Positions 33,598-41,441 of a stretch of 41,441 bases of DNA are shown one piece after another. Source of the DNA: Bacteroidales bacterium KA00344 (GTDB taxonomy: Bacteria > Bacteroidota > Bacteroidia > Bacteroidales > Bacteroidaceae). The position numbers were made by a program, and so were the translations under genes. The first letter of the stretch is position 1. Each line of letters opens with the position of its first letter. The stretch is from positions 1 to 41,441 of the forward strand of contig KQ959422.1 of NCBI GenBank assembly GCA_001552765.1, given 5' to 3'. Under the pieces are notes generated by a model, which saw only the letters and a list, made by a program, of their open reading frames with translations, did no database searches and was not told the origin of the DNA.

Positions 33598-35710
33598 CGA
33601 TGCGGTTTCGTCGGCGGTCCACCGAAATAACTTTGACCCTGACGTGCTGGTGAAGTTTCACTACGTCGTTTGGGTCTTTCACAAAGCGGTTGGCCATTTG
33701 GGAGATGTGAACGAGCCCGTCTTGATGAACGCCAATATCGACAAAGGCACCGAAATTGGTAATGTTGGTCACGATACCCGGCAACTCCATACCCGTTACG
33801 ACGTCTTCCGGCGTCTTGACGCGTGGGTCAAATTCAAAGGTTTCTATCTTGTCGCGTGGGTCGAGGCCGGGTTTTTCCAACTCCTTGAGAATGTCGTGCA
33901 ACGTTGGAAGTCCCACTTCGGTCGTGACATAGCGATTGATGTCTATTTTCTTGCGCAGTTCGGGATTCTTCATTAGGTCAATAACCTTGCAGCCGTTGTC
34001 ATCGGCCATACGTTTCACGAGGGGATAACTTTCGGGATGTACCGCGCTGCCATCGAGCGGATTCTTGGCATTGGGGATGCGCAGAAAGCCGGCACATTGC
34101 TGAAAGGCAGCCGGACCGAGACGTGGAACTTCCATGAGTTGGCTGCGCGAGATGAAGGCTCCGTTTTCTCTGCGATAGTCCACGATGTTCTGTGCTAATG
34201 CCGGACCGAGTCCGCTTACATAGGTCAGCAGATTCTTACTGGCTGTGTTGAGGTTTACGCCAACGGAGTTTACGCATAACGCTACAGTCTGGTCGAGCGA
34301 ATGTTTGAGCTTGGTAGGGTCTACATCGTGTTGGTATTGTCCCACGCCGATGTTTTTGGGGTCAATCTTTACAAGTTCGGCGAGGGGATCCATGAGGCGT
34401 CGCCCGATGCTGACAGCACCCCGCACGGTGACGTCTTGGTCGGGAAATTCCTCGCGTGCCACTTCGGATGCCGAGTAGATGCTGGCTCCATCTTCGCTCA
34501 CCACATAGGTAGGAATATCCTCGATTTGGCGTAGAATGTCTGAAGTTTCACGCGAAGCGGTGCCGTTGCCCACTGCAATCGCTTCGGCTTTGTATTTCAG
34601 AGCGATGTCCTTGAAGCGCTGCAGGGGAGTAGGACTGCCCGGCTTGGAACTTTCTGACTTGTGCCCAACGGCATACACCACGTCGTGGAAGAGCAGGTTT
34701 CCCTGTGCATCGAGCATCACAACTTTGCATCCCGTGCGGATGCCGGGATCGACACCCATCACGCGCTTTTGTCCCAACGGGGCAGCAAGGAGCAACTGTC
34801 GCAGATTCTCCTTGAACACTTTGATGGCCTCGTCGTCAGCTTTTTCTTTGCTGATCGCTGCAAATTCGTTCTCCATAGAGGGGCGCATGAGTCGTTTGTA
34901 AGCGTCTTCCACAGTTTCGCTCACCAATTTTTGGCATGGCCCGGAGCCGTGCACATAGTAGCGTTTGAGTCTTTCCACGCACTCGTCGTCGTCAGCTGTA
35001 ATCGTCACCTTGAGTATTCCCTCAGCCTCTCCACGTCTCATGGCAAGCAAGCGATGGGAGGAACAGCGTCTGAGTTCTTCGCTGAAGATGAAATAATCGG
35101 AGTATTTCTGTGCCTTTTCCTCATCTTTCATCTTAGGGATAACACGTGAAGTTATGGTAGCTTCGCGCCTGAACACGCTGCGCACACTTTTTCGTGCCCC
35201 TTCGCTTTCACTGATTTTTTCGGCAATAATGTCCTTGGCGCCTTGAAGGGCAACCTCGACACTCTCCACATTTTCTTTCACGAAGCGTTGAGCAATGCCT
35301 TCGGGGTCGCGTTCCCGCTGCTTCAGAATGATGTCGGCAAGAGGCTCCAGACCTTGCTCGCGGGCAATTTGGGCACGTGTTCGGCGTCGTGGTTTGAAAG
35401 GCATATAGATGTCTTCCAGTTCGGTTGCGTTCCAACTGGCAGTGATGCGTTGCTGCAAATCTTCGGTGAGTTGGCCCTGCTCGTCTATGGTTTTGAGGAT
35501 GGTGTCCTTGCGCTTTTGCAGTTCTTTGAGTTTATCGTTAAGGTCACTGATGGCCGCCACCTGCACTTCGTTGAGGTTTCCGGTGGCTTCTTTGCGGTAT
35601 CGGCTGATGAAAGGAATGGTGCAACCGGCTTCGAGCAGGTCGAGTGTCGCGTCTACTTGGGCCTCCCTGATGTTGAGTTTGGAGGCGATGTGGGGAGTAA
35701 ATATATTCAT
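33578..35710 (-). CDS. tex: Tex-family RNA-binding transcription accessory protein
   Basis: 710 residues, normal for Tex. The N-terminal helical Tex domain (ITASWNATELEDIYMPFKPRRRTRAQIA, about 90-115) is followed by a YqgF/RuvX-like domain starting VMGVDPGIRTGCKVV (about 316), helix-hairpin-helix repeats (NLLTYVSGLGPALAQNIVDYR, about 488-508), and a C-terminal S1 domain (GIVTNITNFGAFVDIGVHQDGLVHISQM, about 650-680). Tex binds nucleic acid and affects transcription; precise role varies by species. The stop codon forms part of the downstream 22-bp array. A weak - strand -7 box (TATTTTTG, 35775-35782) lies 64 nt upstream of the start. Confidence 0.93.
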   Translation of the reverse strand: MNIFTPHIASKLNIREAQVDATLDLLEAGCTIPFISRYRKEATGNLNEVQVAAISDLNDKLKELQKRKDTILKTIDEQGQLTEDLQQRITASWNATELEDIYMPFKPRRRTRAQIAREQGLEPLADIILKQRERDPEGIAQRFVKENVESVEVALQGAKDIIAEKISESEGARKSVRSVFRREATITSRVIPKMKDEEKAQKYSDYFIFSEELRRCSSHRLLAMRRGEAEGILKVTITADDDECVERLKRYYVHGSGPCQKLVSETVEDAYKRLMRPSMENEFAAISKEKADDEAIKVFKENLRQLLLAAPLGQKRVMGVDPGIRTGCKVVMLDAQGNLLFHDVVYAVGHKSESSKPGSPTPLQRFKDIALKYKAEAIAVGNGTASRETSDILRQIEDIPTYVVSEDGASIYSASEVAREEFPDQDVTVRGAVSIGRRLMDPLAELVKIDPKNIGVGQYQHDVDPTKLKHSLDQTVALCVNSVGVNLNTASKNLLTYVSGLGPALAQNIVDYRRENGAFISRSQLMEVPRLGPAAFQQCAGFLRIPNAKNPLDGSAVHPESYPLVKRMADDNGCKVIDLMKNPELRKKIDINRYVTTEVGLPTLHDILKELEKPGLDPRDKIETFEFDPRVKTPEDVVTGMELPGIVTNITNFGAFVDIGVHQDGLVHISQMANRFVKDPNDVVKLHQHVRVKVISVDRRRNRIALTMKF

Positions 35711-35828
35711 TTCGATGAGTATTTATGGAATGATTGCAGCCGAATGGCAAACTGTTGAATCACAATTGATTTTGCAAAAATATAAAAGAGGTGATAATCA
35801 AAAGAAATGATGTTGGGAAGCTCGGAGC

Positions 35829-36833
35829 CTATGAACTGTGTAGAAAAGCTCTGGCAGCCTCTATGAGCGTGTCTCGCCCCCGATGGAAATCGATGGGAGA
35901 GAGTGACACATTGATGTCGGGGGCGATGCCGTCTTCCGTGCTTTGCTTATCCTTATCATACATGGGGCAGGCCGAAAAACGCACGCTCCACCCGTTGGGA
36001 ATCTCACTGGAGAATGGGAGACCGCCCCCACCGCCTGTTTGGTCACCGATGACGGTTACCTGAGGACAGCATTTCATGTATTTCACAAACTCGTTGGCAG
36101 CAGAGAAAACATGTCGGTTGGTCAGCACAACAACTTTCTTTTGCCACCGCACGGCTTTGGCGGGTTTCAGTCTCTGTGCTTTCATCTTGGAGAAGTCGTT
36201 GTGCCCTTTGCCGGTCTTGTGTCGCATATATCCCACAAGGATGGTCTCATTGGTGAAACGAGCGGCAAATTCTTCGGCAGCAGTGAGCATACCTCCACCG
36301 TTCTGTCTGAGGTCTATGATAAGTCCGTTGCAGGGAGCCAGATACAGCAGAATGTTGTCAAGGTTGACCGATCCGATAGCATTCACAAAGCTCGCAAACC
36401 TGATATATCCCACGTTATCATCGAGTATGCGGTAGCGGAAACCGTTCGTGATTCTGTAATCCCTACTCAAATACTTGTTGATCAGCGTGTCACTGTAGTT
36501 GCTTGGATGGTTTTCATGGAATCCCCAGTATCGACCGGTGTCGAAAGAAGTAAACAAATTGACGTGCCCGTCTTTGAGTTCGGCCAACATATTGCCCAAA
36601 ACCTCAAGCAGTTGGCCTTCTGTCATGCCGTCGTTCACTTGTTTATGATAGCGCGTGTACACCTCGTTCCAATCCACACCCTTCTCTTGGAAGAAGCAAT
36701 AATGCTCGTCCATAATCTTCCACAAAGCCTCAAAATTGCCACGGGGATTGTCAGCAAATTCTTCTTCTTGGACACATGACGAGAGCAACAGCATCAAGGC
36801 AGGGAGAAAATATGTCAGGAACGATTGTTTCAT
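35829..36833 (-). CDS. S41-family peptidase, lipoprotein
   Basis: 334 residues. Lipoprotein signal with Cys20 after LLLSS. The peptidase part has the S41B/tricorn-like features LKDGHV (86-91, His90), LRQNGGG (175-181) and NRHVFSAANEF with the probable nucleophile Ser244 (239-249), then GDQTGGGGGLP. The CtpA-type catalytic Lys (S-x-K spacing) is not evident; the tricorn-type Ser-His-Glu arrangement fits better. No PDZ domain is obvious. Last gene of the parC operon, 18 nt behind the DUF3316 gene. Probably a periplasmic or outer-membrane protein; substrate unknown. Confidence 0.85.
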   Translation of the reverse strand: MKQSFLTYFLPALMLLLSSCVQEEEFADNPRGNFEALWKIMDEHYCFFQEKGVDWNEVYTRYHKQVNDGMTEGQLLEVLGNMLAELKDGHVNLFTSFDTGRYWGFHENHPSNYSDTLINKYLSRDYRITNGFRYRILDDNVGYIRFASFVNAIGSVNLDNILLYLAPCNGLIIDLRQNGGGMLTAAEEFAARFTNETILVGYMRHKTGKGHNDFSKMKAQRLKPAKAVRWQKKVVVLTNRHVFSAANEFVKYMKCCPQVTVIGDQTGGGGGLPFSSEIPNGWSVRFSACPMYDKDKQSTEDGIAPDINVSLSPIDFHRGRDTLIEAARAFLHSS

Positions 36834-36851
36834 AGTTATGGTTTGTAGGTC

Positions 36852-37670
36852 TTAATATTTCCATCCCAGCACCACCCCGTGACTGTATTGATGGTATTTC
36901 AGGCTGTTGGCCCTCATCTGTCGTATGTCTCCGAGATACCCCACACTGAATGTTGATCGCCAAAGTCGGAAGTCGAGCGTGAGCCGCATCTGTAGCTGGG
37001 GCCCGCTGAAAGGTGATGTTACTACAATGTTGTGGTCGTAGTTCCCCTCCGAAAAAATCTCATAATACGACTGTCCGTAGTTTGGCGAGAAGGCCAATCC
37101 TATCAACGGCATCGCTATTTCATAGTTTAACGCGAATGGGTGTTCCTTGATATGGAAGTCCCAGCAAACCTTTGCCGAGGGATCGATAGACAGGGATAGC
37201 CGTGCCTGCGCGGGGTTGTTGGAATTATGCGTGTTGTATGACCCGCCGAGCGTACCATCGACCAGCCCGCCAACCTTGAACTTGAGGTCCGGACGGCCCA
37301 ATTGCCAGTTGTAGTGCCATCCTATTTTAAAATTATACATTGCGGTCAGCAGGGAGTTGTTATTGCCCCGTGTTCCTGCCGAAGACAGGAAGATATGGTG
37401 TGTCACTTCGCTCGACACTCTACTGCCGACACGCTGTCGTTGTGTTTGCGAAACGTATCTTAGTTCCGTGCCTTTGAACGTTTCCTGCGAGAGATAAGTG
37501 TCGAGAATGTCGGTGTGGCTTATCCCAAACATACCGCGTCGCTCCGTCAGTCTTGCCGGCTTCCTCCTGATGGAGTCGCTTTGAGCATAGACGGAGAGGC
37601 ACGCGAGCAGCAGCATGCACATGGCCGGCAGCCTTGTCAGATTATGATTTATGGCTTGAATCCTCATCAT
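36852..37670 (-). CDS. DUF3316 secreted protein
   Basis: 272 residues. N-terminal signal peptide (cleavage near LSVYAQ, residue about 29), then a beta-rich domain with VSSEVTHHIFLSSAGTRGNNNSLL, WHYNWQLGRPDLKFKVGG and a C-terminal LDFRLWRSTFSVGYLGDIRQM. This matches the DUF3316 family of Bacteroidota, which resembles outer-membrane-associated beta proteins and has no established function. The start overlaps the parC coding region by 29 nt, so translation may be coupled to parC. A later start at Met17 would remove the polar N-terminus and shrink the overlap. Confidence 0.75.
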   Translation of the reverse strand: MMRIQAINHNLTRLPAMCMLLLACLSVYAQSDSIRRKPARLTERRGMFGISHTDILDTYLSQETFKGTELRYVSQTQRQRVGSRVSSEVTHHIFLSSAGTRGNNNSLLTAMYNFKIGWHYNWQLGRPDLKFKVGGLVDGTLGGSYNTHNSNNPAQARLSLSIDPSAKVCWDFHIKEHPFALNYEIAMPLIGLAFSPNYGQSYYEIFSEGNYDHNIVVTSPFSGPQLQMRLTLDFRLWRSTFSVGYLGDIRQMRANSLKYHQYSHGVVLGWKY

Positions 37671-40413
37671 TGAATAAGCTCAGCTGACCGGTCATCTCGT
37701 CAATGATTTGTTGTTGAGATTTCCCTGCATCGGGGTCGAGGTTTTCCTCCTTCTCCTCCTCCGCATCTTCGTCTTCATCCGCAGATGCTGATTCGGGGAA
37801 GCGCAGGGGCTCCAACTCCTCTATCTTGTCGATGGTCCATGTCGAAATTCGCTTGCCTTTGGCTTTGAATCCCTTGACAGCGATAAACTCGTCGGCGTCA
37901 ATCTCCATCGGCTGGCGCACGGCATCATCTCCGCCAAAGGTCACAAGAAATCGCGGATAGGCCGTGTCGGTCAGCGTGATCAGCTGACTTTCCGGATTGT
38001 CGCCAATATAGTTTTGGTGGCGTTTGGTAGCCTCCATCTGGAATCGCTTGATGTACGGATAACCCTCGTTTTCGGCATCATAGAGCAGGGCGGTCCACAC
38101 TTTGTCGGGATCCCACTTCTCCAACACCTTGATGTTCTTTTCGTAATGGTTGTTTACGTCAAAATCGGTGATATAGAAGTCGCCGTTGTCGAGCACCACC
38201 AATATGCTGTCGTCGTCGTTAAACTCGCCGAGCAGTCGTCCGTGTTCCTCGTAGTTGATGCGGTTTACATCCTTGTCAAACCACACCTTGCGCCCGCCCA
38301 GCGTGGAGCGACCATGACTTTTCAGCGTCACGCGATGCACACTGCGCTTCGTCAGTATGTTTCCCTTTGCCGTGCGTCCCTTGATTTTGATTTCGGAGAA
38401 GTCCATCTCCATGAAAATGTTTTGTCTTTTCTTCTTGGGCTCCGGGTTGAGCGTCACCTTGATGATTTCGGCTTCGCCATTGGGGTTGGCCGTGAAATAG
38501 AGCACTTTCGAGCCCGGTTTGCCTTGCGTAACGTCGTATTCCCGGTCGCGGGTCATGCTCGTCACGTTGAAACGCTTGATATAGCTGTAGCCGCTTTTCC
38601 CGTCACGATAGACAACATTGTATATGGTGCGCTTGTCGTTCTTGTTGAACACCTGCACCCATATCACGTTTTTGCCCACAAAAATCTTGTCGGCCACCTT
38701 TGTTATCTTGTATTTTCCGTCTCGATAGAAGATGATGATGTCATCCAGATCAGAGCAGTTGCATACATACTCATGCTTTTTCAGTCCCGTTCCTACGAAT
38801 CCATCCTGACGGTTGATGTAGAGTTTTTCATTGGCTTCCACCACCATTGCCGCTTCTATCGTGTCGAAACTGCGAATCTCCGTGAGTCGCGGATGGTCCT
38901 TGCCGTAGGTGGCTTTCAGGTGTTTATACCATGCAACGGTGACGTCGGTCATGTGTGCTAGGTCGTGTTCGATGCCTTTGATTTCGGCTTTCACCTTTGC
39001 CATGAGTTGTTCGGCCTTGTCCTTATTATATTTAAGGATGCGTTGCATCTTGATTTCGAGCAGCCGGAGATAGTCGTCCTCTTTGATCTCGCGTATCAGG
39101 TCTTTCTTGAACGGGTCGAATTTCACGTCGAGAAATGCCACGACGGCTTTCTGGTCGGGCGCCTGTTCAAATTTCTTTTCCTTATACATACGCTCTTCGA
39201 TGAAGATGCGCTCCAAGGAAGCAAAGAAGAATTGTTCCTCCAACTCTCCCTTTCGGATGAGGAGTTCCAGCCTGAGCAGTCCCATCGTGCGGTCCACATT
39301 GTGCTTCAGCACATCGCTCACCGTGAGGAACGCCGGTTTGTCGCCGTCGATGACGCAACAGTTTGGCGATATGTTGATTTCGCAGTCGGTGAAGGCATAG
39401 AGGGCATCGATGGTCTTGTCCGACGATATTCCCGGCGACAGCTGCACCTGTATTTCCACCTCTCTTGCCGTCATGTCGGTCACGCGTCTGGCCTTGATTT
39501 TTCCTTTCTCAATGGCTTTGGTAATCGAATCCTGCAGCGAGGCAGCCGTCTTGGTGAACGGCACTTCGCGAATGACGAGCGTCTTGCTGTCTAATTTTTC
39601 TATTTTTGCACGCACGCGCACCGTTCCTCCGCGCTGCCCGTCGTTGTATTTTTCTACGTCGATGGCGCCGCCTGTGGGGAAGTCGGGATAAAGCTCAAAC
39701 GCTTTGCCACGAAGATAACTAATGGCGGCATCACACAGCTCGTTGAAGTTGTGTGGCAACACCTTACTGCTCAGTCCCACTGCAATACCTTCCGCACCCT
39801 GTGCCAGCAGCAGGGGGAACTTCACCGGAAGCGTAACCGGCTCCTTGTTGCGGCCGTCATAACTCTGCTGCCATTGCGTAGTCTTGGGATTGAACACGGT
39901 TTCCAAGGCAAATTTCGAGAGTCTGGCCTCGATGTATCTTGGTGCGGCAGCACGGTCGCCGGTGAGAATGTTTCCCCAGTTACCCTGAGCATCGATGAGC
40001 AGGTTTTTCTGTCCGAGCTGCACGAGGGCATCGCCGATAGAAGCGTCGCCGTGAGGGTGAAACTGCATGGTGTGCCCCACGATGTTGGCCACCTTGTTGT
40101 AGCGCCCGTCATCCATGCGCTTCATCGAGTGGAGGATGCGCCGCTGCACGGGTTTCAGTCCGTCTTCGATATCGGGCACGGCTCGTTCGAGTATGACGTA
40201 GGAGGCATAGTCGAGAAACCAGTTTTTGTACATGCCGCTCAGATGGTGCACGGCCGACGCGTCGAATCGGTCAGCCGGCATATAGTCGGAATGTTGGTCG
40301 TCGTCGGCCATGTCGTCTGTGCTGTAATCAGCAGTCTCCTTGTATTCGGAATTTTCGGGGGTTACTTCTTCAGAAATCCCGCCTTTGTTGTCTATGTTTT
40401 TATCGTTGCTCAT
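37642..40413 (-). CDS. parC: DNA topoisomerase IV subunit A
   Basis: 923 residues from the ATG at 40413. An upstream in-frame ATG (40569) would place the -7 box inside the coding sequence, so the later start is preferred; it also opens MSNDKNIDNKGG. The N-terminal breakage-reunion domain has the catalytic Tyr160 in RAAAPRYIEAR and the HPHGDASIGDAL stretch (119-130) where quinolone contacts lie. A large N-terminal acidic extension (about 1-55) and an acidic C-terminus (DEDEDAEEEKEENLD) are present. ParC and ParE form topoisomerase IV, which decatenates chromosomes. Bacteroidota ParC carries this divergent quinolone region naturally. First gene of the operon. Confidence 0.9.
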   Translation of the reverse strand: MSNDKNIDNKGGISEEVTPENSEYKETADYSTDDMADDDQHSDYMPADRFDASAVHHLSGMYKNWFLDYASYVILERAVPDIEDGLKPVQRRILHSMKRMDDGRYNKVANIVGHTMQFHPHGDASIGDALVQLGQKNLLIDAQGNWGNILTGDRAAAPRYIEARLSKFALETVFNPKTTQWQQSYDGRNKEPVTLPVKFPLLLAQGAEGIAVGLSSKVLPHNFNELCDAAISYLRGKAFELYPDFPTGGAIDVEKYNDGQRGGTVRVRAKIEKLDSKTLVIREVPFTKTAASLQDSITKAIEKGKIKARRVTDMTAREVEIQVQLSPGISSDKTIDALYAFTDCEINISPNCCVIDGDKPAFLTVSDVLKHNVDRTMGLLRLELLIRKGELEEQFFFASLERIFIEERMYKEKKFEQAPDQKAVVAFLDVKFDPFKKDLIREIKEDDYLRLLEIKMQRILKYNKDKAEQLMAKVKAEIKGIEHDLAHMTDVTVAWYKHLKATYGKDHPRLTEIRSFDTIEAAMVVEANEKLYINRQDGFVGTGLKKHEYVCNCSDLDDIIIFYRDGKYKITKVADKIFVGKNVIWVQVFNKNDKRTIYNVVYRDGKSGYSYIKRFNVTSMTRDREYDVTQGKPGSKVLYFTANPNGEAEIIKVTLNPEPKKKRQNIFMEMDFSEIKIKGRTAKGNILTKRSVHRVTLKSHGRSTLGGRKVWFDKDVNRINYEEHGRLLGEFNDDDSILVVLDNGDFYITDFDVNNHYEKNIKVLEKWDPDKVWTALLYDAENEGYPYIKRFQMEATKRHQNYIGDNPESQLITLTDTAYPRFLVTFGGDDAVRQPMEIDADEFIAVKGFKAKGKRISTWTIDKIEELEPLRFPESASADEDEDAEEEKEENLDPDAGKSQQQIIDEMTGQLSLFNDEDSSHKS

Positions 40414-40442
40414 AGGTGATTTGACTAATCCTTTTAATGCTC

Positions 40443-40473
40443 CAAAGGTACGAAAAAAAACGGGAAAAGCAAA
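40443..40473 (-). promoter_or_regulatory. Promoter of the parC operon
   Basis: On the - strand, TTTG (40470-40473), 19-nt spacer, TACCTTTG (40443-40450). It gives a leader of about 25 nt before the ATG at 40413. Confidence 0.8.
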
Positions 40474-40835
40474 AATATATTTAAATGTAGGATAATCTTT
40501 TAAAACATTTTTGTGTTTTTCGTGTTTGGCCTGTTCTCTGGCAGGCGCAAAGCCGTCGCAGGGTTTCATGCCATCTGTAAGGAGCCTTGGCGTGTCTGCC
40601 TTTTTGAGGAGCGTGATGTCCGTTTTTTTGATAATGTTTGCAGGTCGTTTTCTTCTTTTCTTGTTGAAGCTGTTTTGCAGGAGGCCGTATGAGCCGACCG
40701 TTTCGAGGCTGTTGTTGGTGGTTCCCGTTTTTCGGGGAAGTAACTTTTAAATCTTGGGAACGAGACTTAAAATGAGGGGACAATAGAGCGCAATCCCCCT
40801 TGCTGTGTGACACGAAACGGAAACAGAAAATGAGG
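40474..40835. other. Gap upstream of parC
   Basis: About 360 bp. Small frames on both strands look spurious. Nothing else supported. Confidence 0.5.
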
Positions 40836-41228
40836 TTATTTTCTTTTACAAACACTCGTTTATGCTTGGCTTATTCAAAAATGATTTTGTTTTTGCCCGA
40901 AATACGCCAAATATGCGGACGTTTGTAAACGTCTGATAGTCAGTCCTGTTTGTAAAAGTGCCATGGTGCCTCCTGTTTTCTGCCTCGCGGTTGCATATCG
41001 AATGGCTGTGTGGGAAGGCCTTAATCGCCATGCGTTTAGGGCTTCCTTGTCCGGCGGTTAAGGCTTAATCGTGTGGCGATAAAGGCCTTGTCACGAAACG
41101 GCAGGATTCAAAACTAAGGATATGCACGTTTTTGAGGCTTCCCGACCACACAACGAAGGTGAAAAGATAGCCCTTTTTGTGCTGGATGCTCAGTGAACAG
41201 TTGTTAAAAAACAGTAACTAAATTTTAC
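40836..41228 (-). repeat. Dispersed intergenic element, copy E (reverse)
   Basis: Read on the - strand: left end GTAAAATTTAGTTACTGTTTTTT, split here as GTAAAATTTAG then TTACTGTTTTTT; head ATCCAGCACAAAAAGGGCTA (about 41168-41187). Four clear core units are centred near 41085, 41063, 41041 and 41018, plus one weak unit near 41107. The tail hairpin pairs TTGGCGTATT with AATAAGCCAA (40866-40876 and 40899-40910 on the + strand). It ends with TGTTTGTAAAAGAAAAT. Confidence 0.8.
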
Positions 41229-41411
41229 ATGCAAAGGTTGATGGACGGACCATGGCTTGATAAAAACGCATCCGCCAAGTTGCCGGAAACGGTCTCTTGT
41301 ACCATTGCTATACAGTGATGTTTAAACGCAGCCGATGCATGGGGAAATTTGCTTTTGACGGGAGGCGGATGTTCACCGGTCAGATGTTTTGTGAAAAAAT
41401 AAGGAGGGGAC

Positions 41412-41441
41412 ATGCTGCTACTCAAAAAGTTTACACGTAAA
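41412..41441 (+). CDS. Possible start of a gene running off the right edge
   Basis: ATG at 41412 opens MLLLKKFTRK to the last base. AAGGAGG (41401-41407) lies just upstream, a strong Shine-Dalgarno sequence, unusual in Bacteroidota. Only ten codons are visible and no promoter motif was found, so this is tentative. Confidence 0.3.
   Translation, partial: MLLLKKFTRK

Overview
The window looks like a chromosomal segment from a Bacteroidota bacterium, most likely Prevotellaceae. Promoters are of the Bacteroidota type (TTTG, 19-20 nt, TAnnTTTG). Several genes belong to Bacteroidota-restricted families (DUF4827, DUF3316, DUF4112, lipidated TamA-like TamL). A secreted protein ends in a type IX-like sorting tail. 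The glycogen locus has the order known from Bacteroides. No phage, plasmid, transposase, cas or classical defence gene was seen.

Layout. 1-2.2 kb: end of a membrane protein, a small secreted lytic-transglycosylase-like protein, repeat element A and initiator tRNA-Met. 2.4-12.3 kb: a + strand run of TetR regulator, FabG-type reductase, RluA-type pseudouridine synthase, TamB, TamL and a small membrane protein. 12.3-14.8 kb: a - strand pair encoding a secreted OB-fold protein and a secreted DNA/RNA non-specific endonuclease. 15.3-20.3 kb: + strand sugar-nucleotidyltransferase, DHH phosphoesterase, DUF4827 lipoprotein and phosphoglucosamine mutase, with repeat element B and a large AATTCACAAT inverted repeat. 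20.6-21.3 kb: two tRNA-Lys and one tRNA-Pro on the - strand. 21.5-23.6 kb: an unknown conserved protein, CrcB, a candidate small RNA and repeat element C. 23.9-25.7 kb: a membrane FMN/4Fe-4S protein and an anchored nitroreductase. 26.2-31.2 kb: the glycogen operon (debranching enzyme, GT4 glycosyltransferase, GH57-like protein). 31.5-33.3 kb: repeat element D, a small probable lipoprotein, a DUF4112 protein and tRNA-Leu. 33.4-40.4 kb: tex, then the parC - DUF3316 - S41 peptidase operon. 40.8-41.2 kb: repeat element E.

The most unusual content is non-coding. Five diverged copies of a roughly 380-400 bp intergenic element (A-E) share a head containing ATCCAGCGCAAAAAGGGCTA, a core of five degenerate GGCC-centred pseudo-palindromes at a nearly fixed 22-bp pitch, and a tail with an AT-rich hairpin. 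Two further tandem arrays of different sequence, directly behind the stop codons of tex and of the GH57 gene, also have a 22-bp period. The tex array has a 110-bp (5 x 22) higher-order repeat. I do not recognise this as a described system. A shared 22-bp pitch (about two helical turns) across unrelated sequences suggests arrays of sites for a DNA-binding protein or a shared amplification mechanism, but function is unproven.

Other points are a GH57 protein that appears to have lost both catalytic residues and carries a histone-H1-like tail, a 36-bp fragment of that gene placed between tRNA-Pro and an unknown gene and bordered by direct repeats, a probable leaderless DHH gene, and an initiator tRNA with two unusual base-pair positions.
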